This document shows, one piece after another, positions 50,304 through 60,200 of a DNA stretch of 64,000 bases; the first letter of the stretch is position 1; every line of letters begins with the position of its first letter. Below the pieces are notes generated by a model, which did not search any database, was not told the DNA's origin, and was given only the letters and a program-made list of their open reading frames with translations. The translations under genes were made by a program, and so were the position numbers. This DNA comes from Camarhynchus parvulus (taxonomy: Eukaryota; Chordata; Aves; Passeriformes; Thraupidae). The DNA lies in assembly GCF_901933205.1 (NCBI RefSeq), contig NC_044600.1, forward strand, positions 5,060,501-5,124,500, written 5' to 3'.

Positions 50304-50309
50304 TTTATT
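50304..50309 (-). promoter_or_regulatory. Candidate polyadenylation signal of the divergent receptor gene
   Basis: AATAAA on the minus strand about 580 nt after the stop codon; no closer canonical signal was seen in that direction. Confidence 0.25.
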
Positions 50310-50891
50310 TCTGAAGAAGGGTGTGAAAGAAGCTGTTTCCTGCTTTGCTGTGACAACCTCCCAAAACCAGCTCGGGAAATGTTCCAAAGTGTGACATCTC
50401 AGCGCAGCTCTGTCCCAGGAACTCTCCAGGTGTGGCTGATGCCCTGAGCCCATCTTGGACATCTTGGTGCTCACCTTGTCTCTCCATCCCACCTGCAGAG
50501 CCTGGGGGTCACCTGAGTTAGGAATATTTTAGGACATAGATCCTGTCTTCAGTAAACAACTACACAACTCTTGGCTCAACAGATCCCTGAGGAAGCATTT
50601 AAGCACCCTTTTTATATAAAAAATAGTGGGGTTGAATTACAACCGTGAAATGTCTTTTGTTTCACCTCTACAGTGAATAAAGTCTAAATAAACACACACC
50701 AGCTGTGTGTGTCTTAATGCCAAGGGGCTCCTCAGCTCCAAACTCTTCTCAATAACAGCTGAACAGTACCAGGAATCAGGAAGGTTTAATCTCCCTGGTG
50801 AGCCTTGGTCCTGGTTATTGAACAGTTTCCAAATGGTTTGGAATTGCATTGAAGGGCTTTGCGTCACTCCAGCATTCCCAGAAGAAACACC

Positions 50892-51582
50892 CTACTTGGA
50901 TTTGAGTCTAGACCTGGGAGACATGCTGAAAAATATCTTGTAGTAGATGTAGACGTTGATAATCCTCAGCAGAATTCCCAGGATGTAGCTGAGGGACCTG
51001 AGCAGGGCCGTGGCCGCAACGCAGAGCTGGAACAGGAGCCCCAGAGGGCCGGGAGAGGGACAGGAGGCCCCGCTGGCCCTCAGGTGCTCATCCACGAGGA
51101 ACAGGGCACACTCTGCGGCCACCAGCACCCAGATCACCCTGCACAGCAGCCTGGCGTTCCTGACCGTGCGCAGGGGCCGCGACTCCGAGGGCAGGAAGGT
51201 GATCAGGTAGGCCTCGAAGGCCACACAGCTGAGCAGGACGCAGCTCACGTGGGCGTTGGCCGTGAGGAGGATCCGCGCCATGGCCGAGGCTGCGGGAGGG
51301 ACAGCGGCACCAAAACTCCCCAGAACCACGTCAGAAACAAGGCTAAGCAAAACCAGGATGTCTGCCTGGGCCAGGCTGGAAATGAGGACTGCAGTGGACT
51401 TGGAGGAGACCTTGGCAGACTGCAGGAGGATCATGGTGTACGCGCTGCCCAGCAGGCCCAGGAGGGTGCTGACAGCATTGGAGGAAGACAGGACGAGGTA
51501 TTGGATATACTTCAGTGCCAGGTATCTTCTGAGATCTTTCATGTGGTCTCTCTCCATTGAAATGCCAGTTAGGGAAGAATAC
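50892..51582 (-). CDS. Divergent P2Y/LPA-like receptor, second and main coding exon (unnamed)
   Basis: An open frame with high GC at third positions that reads as TM1 to TM5 of a class A receptor. I do not recognise the gene. In the 242-residue spliced model: TM1 about 40-64 with GLLGS (S59 where N1.50 is usual), TM2 with LAQAD (D87 kept), TM3 with LLTANAHVSCVLLSCVAF then E136-A137-Y138 in place of DRY, second loop SRPLRTVRNAR, and TM4 with W164. The usual TM3 cysteine is S112, so the conserved disulfide is lost. The last hydrophobic stretch ends VYIYYKIF, followed by a basic tail and TAG. TM6 and TM7 are absent; the next frame codes nothing receptor-like. An acceptor (TATGTATTCCAG) precedes 51582. 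Without the first exon, translation could begin at ATG 51557. It could be a decayed receptor, but there is no premature stop and composition looks constrained. Confidence 0.7.
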
Positions 51583-54500
51583 CTGGAATACATATTAAAA
51601 AAACCCCAGTGATTAAATGTAAAATTAACAAGATGGATTCCAGGCAAATTATGATGGACCTGCACTTGTACAGGCACATTCTGGTGTCAAGAACAGCTTG
51701 GAGAACATGCCAGCTCAGGATCTGAGCTTGTATTTACACACTTATATCATAAATAGGAGTGAAGTTTGTAAAGTGCCTGGATATTTTTAGGTAGCAGCAT
51801 AATTTGTGTAATCTTGCACTGTAGGGGTCTAAGTGTGAACTATCCCTGTCCCTGAAAGGGAAGAACCAAAAATGATAAACTGCAGTTCCTAGAAAATACT
51901 AAAATCATCTCCAAATTCAGTTCTAACAAAAAAATAAACAAGGAAATTGTTATCTAAATGGGAGAGATGAGACGAAATGAGATAAGGAAGAGCAATGTGG
52001 GTTTCTCACAGATAAAGCAAATTGATTGAGCCCAGCTTCCTCCTGTATCAGGGTGATCAATCCTGGTGGGAACCAGCCAGTGTCACATAGCTTGAATTTT
52101 CTGAAGAGTTTCAATACTATTTCATGAGGTATTTTTAGGGAGGAGCAAGGTAAGAAATGTGGCCTAGGTAAAGCTGTGGTTAAGTTATACACAGCTGGAT
52201 GGGAAACTGAGGGAAGGCTCACTCTCAGGAATTTGAGGAATGATGTGTCAGGTGGGGCTCTGCAGAGATCTCACATTTTGTGGTTTTCATGAACTGCAAG
52301 AAGGAACTCAGCAGAATTTAGGCCTTGACGGGGGTGTGTGACCAGTTCTGAGAGCAACAGCTCAAAAAAGGTGTCACTGAAGAAGTTCCAAGGAGGCTGA
52401 TCCTCAGAGATCGAGCCGAGTGTAACAATTCCATTTCCCTCCTATTGAGCAATTATCTCCATATGTAAATTCCCAGAATTCCCAATGTCAGCACCTTGGA
52501 GCTGGTGTTACAGAGCTTTTCCAGTGCACTACCCAGCAGGTCTGGGTGGTTGCTTAAGTCATCACCTGGGTTTAATTTTGCTGGAATGATGGGAAGATGA
52601 TAAGTGATTCCCATGAAATGTATGGAGCCAGGTTTTTGAGACTGGGATTCCCGTTGCTTGTAGAGACTTGACTGGTACCAGGTTGACTCATCTGAGATTC
52701 ACATGTGCCTGTTCCCCTTTGTCTTTGAAGTTTCTGATCCAAATTGCTGAATGATTACTTTGAGGAAGAAGTAGGAAAAGATTTCTCCCTGTATTTCAGC
52801 TGAGTCAGCTCATCCTACCCTCCCTTCCCACAGTGATTAAGTGGAATAACGATTCTGCATTTTGTGGCAAAAGCAAATGATCTTAGAGGTCTTCTCCAAC
52901 CTCAATGACTCCATTATTGGTTTGATCCTTTGTTTTGATACAGAGCACCAAAGCAATTCCAATCTAATGGAACAAACCCTGAATCCACAACATGGAACTC
53001 GTGCAAGTCCCCAGCTCCAAGAGGAGGAGAACCAAGCCATGATATGTACAGCTGAATCCTGATTTATCTTCTTATCTTCAAGCAATTTACTCCTTTGAGA
53101 GGTACATTAAGGATCTACTGTCATTATTTTTTTCTTGCAACCTACTTCTGTGTCCATTTTCATGAATTGTATTTTTGAGGAGATAAATTAAGTGCCTTGA
53201 TAAAGATCTTTGCTCATTTTAGGGCTGGATTTACAGCAGATCTTATCTATGTGGAGCATTTGAACTCAGAGCTTCTGGACTTTGGCTCCTACCACGCCCC
53301 AGGGTTTGGTGATGAGTCCAAGGAGGAGCGTTAGGAATCAGGAACAGCCGGAGAAGCCAGGGGAGGTGCCCAGGGCAGAACCCTGAGGAGCTCAAAATAT
53401 TTCTCCCATCCTCTCTTCTTGAAACTTCAGCATTTTCCATAGTGCTGCCAGCATTTTCTGAACACCACAGTGTCCCTTGGAAAGGAACTGGAGCTTCTGG
53501 CTGGAAGGTGCCTTCCTGCTTTCTGTTGGTGACAGCCAGAGGTATCTGTCTCTTCATTCCACGGCTGCCCCTCGAGGCAGGGTCACTGCCAGGGCTCCCT
53601 CCTGCTCCCTCCACCTCTTCCAGACTATAATTTAGGGGTTAAAACTGTCATCCAGAATGCAGCAGAGCCAGGTGTGATTTCCTCCTTCGCCCCAGGGGTT
53701 TGAGATGTTTATCTCTTGTTCGGTGGATAGGGATTGTCCTCGTGCTGAAGGAATCTGGGCGCAGTGTGAGAAAACAGGTGACATCCCTGGCCAAGGGTCA
53801 GGGATCAGGAGCAGCCCCATGGGTCACCACAAGGGCATTTGCACGTCTGATAGGGAAGAGACATCCCAGCTCCTGGGATTTGCTCCAAGGGCTGTTTGGA
53901 TTAATCTGATCCCATGAATGAAGCAGAGCTGGGAGAGGTTCCCAGGAGCTGGAGCTTCATCCATGGAGAGCTCCAGAGGCCCCTGGCAGAGTTTTGGCAC
54001 TGCCAATGCACACCCTCCATGGGGACAGGGGCTGGGCTGTGGCAGGAGGAGGCAGGGAATGCTGTGAGGGCACAGTGCCTGCTCCTGTCACCAAATCAGT
54101 GCCAGAGAGCTCCCTGGGCATGGCACTGGTCAGACACAGCCTCTGCACAGGTAAGAGAAAGGTAAAATTGGGTGAAGAGCAGGTGCATGAAGAGAGCACA
54201 GGCAGGGGCTGAAGCCACAAACTCCTCCTGTGTGGCTCACCTGAACTCCCAGTGCCAGGATCCCATTCACGGCTTCCTCTAGCTGGGAAATCCCACCAGC
54301 CCACAAAGACATTTGGTGAGGAGAGAGCAAACCCTTCCCTCTGCCTGCACCTGGGCAGGTGGGATCACACCAGGTATGGAAACAGGAGGAAGGAGCTGTT
54401 TCCTGAATGTTTCCAGAATGGCCACATTCAGTGAAGGAGGAAACCTGAGCTTCATCCTTTTATTAACAGTTTTCAAAGCAGCTCTTGTGGCCTGTGGTTC

Positions 54501-54889
54501 AGGTCACCCACAAGAGGATTCCTGCACATGGGCAGGGACACTTGGACAGTTTTTGGTCAGGTGAAATCTAAGTTCAAGCTCACAGAAGGTTTCCTGAACC
54601 AGCACTTGGTGTTTTCAGTGTGTTATTTTTTTATTTCCACAGAAACCTCTCCTGACACACTTCCCAAATTCCAGTTAATAATAACTGCTCATTTGTCATA
54701 AATACATTGTTGTAGTCTAAGGGATACCCAAAAATACCTCCTGCTCTTAAACAATTCCTTTCAAAATTCCTCCTGGAATGATGTCAAAGAATATAGAGAA
54801 GAAGAGAACAAATTAAAAAGGCAGATTAGCACTGAATATCCCAACAGTAATGACGTGCTATTCCTCATTTGAAAAGGAAAAATACTTAC
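51583..54889 (-). other. Proposed intron of the divergent receptor gene
   Basis: About 3.3 kb between donor GTAAGT at 54889 and acceptor TTCCAG at 51583-51588 on the minus strand. One short CR1 tail is the only recognised repeat. Confidence 0.45.
52876..52921 (+). mobile_element. CR1 LINE 3' tail, very short
   Basis: AAATGATCTTAGAGGTCTTC then TCCAACCTCAATGACTCCAT. It lies inside the proposed intron of the divergent receptor gene. Confidence 0.85.
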
Positions 54890-54927
54890 ATTTTCTGGAA
54901 GAAGCAGCCAGGGATCGTTTTCTGCAT
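54890..54927 (-). CDS. First coding exon of the divergent receptor gene (model)
   Basis: Thirty-eight coding bases from ATG at 54927 (context GCAGGGATGC, G at -3) to a strong donor, AAAAT|GTAAGT, at 54889. They encode MQKTIPGCFFQK plus two bases of a codon. Joined to the acceptor at 51583 the split codon becomes ATG and the reading continues in frame into YSSLTGISMERDH of exon 2, giving 242 residues. The segment is not clearly a signal peptide. Supported by a TATA box 66-73 nt upstream. No transcript evidence is available here, and the in-frame join alone has a one-in-three chance of being fortuitous. Confidence 0.5.
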
Positions 54928-54992
54928 CCCTGCACGCTGTGTGATGTCTCAGCAGAGCTGAAATGCGCCGTTTCCCTTGGAATGATTCCTGG

Positions 54993-55000
54993 TTTTTATA
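54993..55000 (-). promoter_or_regulatory. TATA box for the divergent receptor gene
   Basis: Minus-strand TATAAAAA in GTGTATAAAAACC, about 70 nt upstream of the proposed ATG. Transcription would begin about 30 nt further on, near 54968, leaving a leader of roughly 40 nt. Confidence 0.5.
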
Positions 55001-55560
55001 CACAGCACCCCGTGTTCGGCTCCGCGTCAGAGCCGGGGCCACGGGATTTGTTTTGCTGGGCAACTTCCTCCAGAGCTGGTTTCACAAGGATTACTCACTG
55101 GAATCATGGTGCCCATTAACTTTCAGCTGTCTGGAAAAACTGATGGCCTGAGTGGAAAAGGAGTCCCAGACAGTTCCTCACACACAGGCTGGAGCTGATT
55201 ACAGGGAGCCATCCCGGGCTTGTCTGGGTGCTGCGTGGGCCAGCACAGGTTATCCATGAGAGAAACCCTCCGAGCACAGAAGGATGTCCCTGGCACGGCG
55301 GGACTGGGCTATCCCGGCAGTGTTTGTGTTGGCGTTGCCTGGGATACCCAGGTTTGGCGCTGCTGACGCTGCACTCCCGCTCCTCATTGTTCTCCAGCGC
55401 CGGAGCCGAGTCCTTCCCTGCTTCAGGAAATTTCCTCCCGAGGCATCGGTGAGCAGCAGAGGAGCAGAGGAGCAGAGGAGCATCCCACAGGCACAGCGGG
55501 GAGCAGCACAGGGACACATCCCCAGCCACACACGGAGCGCAGCTCCCAGGCTCTGGGTGC
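55000..55560 (-). promoter_or_regulatory. GC/CpG-rich upstream region of the divergent receptor gene
   Basis: Repeated CpGs (for example 55005-55050, 55290-55440 and 55490-55540) lie directly upstream of the TATA box on the minus strand. It also contains a short GAGCAGAG tandem at about 55450-55482. Read as a promoter-proximal GC-rich segment; no specific factor sites are claimed. Confidence 0.4.
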
Positions 55561-57173
55561 TGATCCCACACCTGCACCAGGACATGGAAGCGGGAATTGA
55601 AAGGCAGCGACTCTGCCTCGGTTCTGATCAGCCAGGAGGGTTCACTGCCTGCCCCACACCAGCCTTGCCATTCCCTCAGAGCTTCCTGAAGCCATGGGGA
55701 ACTGTGGAAGGATAAAGCAGTGGGGATTCCAGGTGCTGCAAAGGATGGTGCAGGGATGGAAGCCCAGTGCTCTCCTCCTCACCTGGAGACACTGGGGGGA
55801 ACATCTGCCAAAGGGACCCTTGGAAAAGCTGGGTGGCAATTAATAGAATTTGTGCTTTGATTTCATGTGTAGTTATTCATTTTTGTATTTGACTCTAAGG
55901 AGTGGATTTTCCCAGGGACTCTCCTTAGCAGTTCTGTGTTTTAAAACTTCTGCTATACTTCACAATTTCTATTATCTTTTTCAAGTCCTATTCTATTTCA
56001 CAACTTCTGTTGTATTTGCTTTTTTTTTCCTTGCCTGCCACGATGACACAACAGAACCAAACAGCTTCAAGAGCACAAATTCTGCAAACAGGCCACACTT
56101 TTCTCAGCAGCTCAAAATTTCACAATGATTTGGGGACAGATAAGATGAACTTGCCATCTCCCAGGACACCATCCCTTCGGTGAGATCTTCCACTGTGCCA
56201 CCCACCCCATGAAAAGAGCAGGAAACTCCATTTTTGGGGGAGGTAGGAGGCTGAGATGGGGGATCTGGCCCTGTGCCCAGTTTCACCAGCCATGGGGAAG
56301 GTGCTGGAATCTTTAATCAACTCAGTAATTTCATCATTCCATCTTTACCTCCCCCATGGCTGGTGGCTCCTCCTTGAACCCCCCTAGTGCCTCCACAAAG
56401 AGAACAAACACAGCTTTCCCAACTAATTTCTGTTTGCTGGGAGCTGGTTCCCAGTATTTTTCCATAGCCTGTTTATTTTGTGCTACACCTTTGTTTGAAG
56501 GCCGTGCCCAGCTCCCTACAGTGATTACAGTGCCCTTTACAGCTGAGAACTTTCTCTTCTTTTTTTTTTTACCCTCAGCTACTGAAGTTAATTAGAATTC
56601 AGCTCTATGTGAGAAAATTTCAGTTTTCTTCTGTCTGAAGCACTTCACTTTTGATCCATCAGAGTTTCCAGCACTTTGGCAGCCACAGCTCATCTGGGAT
56701 CAGGGAAATGACATCATCTGAATATTTTGTATTTTTAGGATGTTTTTTAACACACTTGAAGATTTCGAGGAAATTGAGGGAGAACAATTTTCTTTGCAAA
56801 TAACTTTGCAGTTTGGTGCTACAAACGAGGAACTGATTCCTGTTCCTTGGTGCTTATCCAGTTATCTGGTCCTGATGGTTCCATCCTGATGCCTGGGCTG
56901 ATTGATGGCTCTGCTACTCACAGTCTGGGCTGCTCTTCTCATGCTTTACCTTGGTTTTATTTTCTCTTGGGTTGTTTGAGAAACCAGAACAGCTCCTGTC
57001 AGATCTTCACCCAAGATATCCTGGTTTTCCCCTTGTGAAGGGTCTCCCGCCTGGGCATCTGACTTGACATCATTTCCCATCTTTATTATCCACAGGGAAT
57101 GTGCTTTTCTTCAGCATCTTTTGTGACTTCCCCTTGAAGTTCTCCACAATTCTGCCTCTCCCTTGCCTGGCAG
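55561..57173. other. No gene recognised
   Basis: Unique sequence with T-rich runs near 56020 and 56560. Confidence 0.5.
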
Positions 57174-57254
57174 AGTTCAAGAAGCTCCTTTTCAAAGTCA
57201 AAGCCAGCTGAACGATTGTCTCTTCTGGCTGGAAAAGGGAGAAGGAGAAGCCAG
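57174..57254 (+). other. Possible unassigned plus-strand exon (81 bp)
   Basis: Bounded by a pyrimidine-rich acceptor (CTGCCTCTCCCTTGCCTGGCAG) spread over 57152-57173 and a strong donor, CCAG|GTAAGTATTT, at 57255. The 81 bases are open in two of three frames; the first reads SSRSSFSKSK... and keeps phase (27 codons). No partner exon and no similarity recognised, so it may be a chance pairing. Confidence 0.25.
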
Positions 57255-60200
57255 GTAAGTATTTGCAGATGTGAGGAGGGGTTGGGTGACACAGGGCAGA
57301 GTCTGGAGGGCAGGAGTGACCTGTCACAGCTCCCACTGCCACCCAGCCACAGCCAGAGCTCCACTGGCAGCAGAGCAGCAGGAGGCTCCCAAAAGTGCTG
57401 AGCTGACCTCTATGCCTTCCCTGATGGGAAACCAGCAGATCCTGCATGCTGGAGAAGCAGAAATTGGCAAAGGTCAGCTGTCCCTGCTGGCTCAGGTGTG
57501 GATGTGTGACCTGGGTGTACCCTGTCCCTCTCTCAAGAACATGAATTTCCCTTTTTCACCTTTTGAAAGAACTCGTCAACAAAGGAAATCATCATCTCGC
57601 TTGTTTTAGTGCCATCATTCTCCATTTTCAGGGCAGAAAAGGAAATTACCTTTTAACGAGAGCAAATGAGGGATAAAGCATTACTAATGGAATGTTTGTG
57701 CCTTGTGGACAGTAATTCCAGACATAAAACAGGATTTCATCAGCCCCTTCTCAAGAGCTGGCAGGAAAGATTTCCTTACAGGGAAACAGGGACAAGGTTG
57801 ATGGCACAATCCTTTCTGCTAAGGTGTAGAATGGATCAAGATTATACAGAAAAAATGCATAAAGAAGTGGTGGTGATTCATAAGCTGGGAGGAAGGACAT
57901 GGTGCAAGACATTTAATGCAAATCTCAGTGTGCTCTGCCTTCCTCCCTCACTAATTCCCATTTCCAGTGCGGAAATTATCGTGGAACCGCACTTTGGGAC
58001 ACACCCTTCCTTCCAGGAGCTGAGCTGGAAATTCCCACTGGTGCCCTTAGCAGAAATTTCGGGAATAGCTTGGAAAAAGTTTGGAAGTTCTCAGCACTTC
58101 TAAGGAATTGTGCAGGGAGGGCTGAGCTTCCCCAGGCCTGCTCAGCTCCTCGGGGCTCTCATCCTGCAGAGCACTGCCCCTGCCTGCTCCAACCCCTCCC
58201 AGGAAATCCATGGAGCTCCTGGATTTCCCCTGTGCCGTGCCAGGGTCAGACCTCTGTGGGGCTTCTCTCTGCTCCTGTTTCACCTCAGCCTCTCACTCCT
58301 GCTCAGATCAGTCTGGTTCCAGTTAAACTCCAGTGCTTTCCTTTGAGTCACAACATTCCACCGCTCAGCTCATCCCCAGGGATGCCACAGATTTCCTCTG
58401 TTTTCTGCTGAACTCATCCACCTTCCCCACCCTGATACTCCCCCCATCCTGGCTGGGCTGTCTCCATCCCCAGCACGGACCCATAGCAGGAAATTATTTC
58501 CCTACAGGGTTTTCCTCAGCCACAAATTTCGCCACTTTTACCATTCCAGGGCTCTCCCCCTTCCCACCAGGAGGGAGCCAGAGGCAGTGTGGTGCTGGGA
58601 TTAATCCAGGACATGGTGCCAGGCCCACTTCCACAAGGAGGTACCAGCCCAGAGGGGATCAAGCAGAAGTGATGTCACCCCATGGCTCATCCAAAGCAGA
58701 TTTACCTGGAGTAGAGTTTCTCCAACTTTTACACCGTGTTGTAAAGTGAGAGCAGAGCAAACACTCATTGCAGTGGTGGGGGGTAAATGCAAAGTCGTTG
58801 GAAAAGCCCAAAGGAGATTCTGGGACTGGAAAAGGACAGTGAAAGAATGGCTGGAGCATGGCAGGATTGGAGCAGGTGAAGCCTGTTCTGAGCAGGGATC
58901 TCTGAGATCTCCCTCAGAATCCCAAACCACCAGGGACAGCTCCAAAGCCATGATCCATCTCCATCTGGATCATCCCACAAAGCAACCCTTCCTCCACAGG
59001 GAGCTGAAAGCAGTGCCTGAGGAATTACTGCTCCCAGAAATCTCTCCTGTACGAACATTGGTTGTCTTCAGCTGGCAAGGGCAAAGTTGTCAGAAAGAAA
59101 AATTTATTATTTCTTTAACAAACAATTCCAGGAGCTATTTTGGGTGTTATTGTTGCATAAGAGAATAAAAGAGGAAACCAATTCTGTGCTATATTCATGC
59201 AATTCCCGTATCAGCAAATATGTTTGATTTGGACAGATGACAGGAATTAGGAAAATGTTTCCTAGTGGGACCACACAGATAGATAAAAATAACTTCTATA
59301 GAAAATCAACTAATTAAGAGAGTGACTCAAGTGGGCTGCTGCAAAATTTTGGGAGATCTGAGCTGCCAGCCTGGGAAAATCCTTTTGGATTCTGAAAATC
59401 CCCAATTCCCTGCAAAGGCCAACTGGGGTTTGGGTTTTTTATGGCAAAGGCCAATTAGGGTTGACAGCTGGGTGAGCTCCCAAAGAGGTGGGACACTGTA
59501 GCTCCTGTGGTCCAGGGGAATGGGAGGAAATAGGGGAAAATGTTGGTTTCTGCTCAAAGAAATTCTGGTCATCAGTGCAAGTTGGTATCAGGATTTCCGG
59601 GCCTTATCACTGGCAGTTCACAAACTCTGCTGAAGCTGATAAAAGATCGGGGGGCAGGGGGGGAAACATCTGTTAAATGGGGCATTGCCACAAATTTTTG
59701 TGGAGTTTTTCAGAAGAAACTGCCTTTCCCTGGCAGCTGAAGCTGCACAGGTGTCACCTGTGTCCCCACAGACCCAGGACAGTGCCAGTGGCCACCACCA
59801 CAACCTGCACAGGGAAGGCTGAGGGATTCCCAGATTTCTGTAGCTTTTTGGGATTTGTTTTTCCCTGTCTTTTGAAGAGAGCAGCAGGACATGGAAAATA
59901 GGACCTGTGAGCCACCTGCTGCTCCTGGCAGTGGCTGTGGAGAGCCAGAACTCCTGGAGCTGGTCCATGGCAGGGATGAGCCGGGTGCTCATGCTCACAC
60001 AGCCCAATGGATTTGCTGGGCCAGCTACTCCTTCCCAAACCTGTCTGGAAAACAAAAATAAAAGCTAAATACTGCTGCTCCTGTTCCATGGAGTCCTGCT
60101 GCACCTCAGGAAAAAGAACTTTGGGGAAAATCAGAAGGAAAACAGAGCATAGAAAGAATGAGGGGAATAAAGCACAACTAAATAAATAACGAGGCAAGGC

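Noticed and set aside
50637..50867. Possible continuation of the divergent receptor into TM6-TM7
   Set aside because: Read through or in other frames, the sequence after the stop gives no hydrophobic segment and no receptor motif.
51583..51677. Divergent receptor starting at 51677
   Set aside because: The codon is GTG, and the segment runs through a likely splice acceptor at 51583; it is more likely intron.
57666..58103. 145-codon plus-strand frame
   Set aside because: No domain, average composition and no splice or promoter context; length is within chance for 64 kb.
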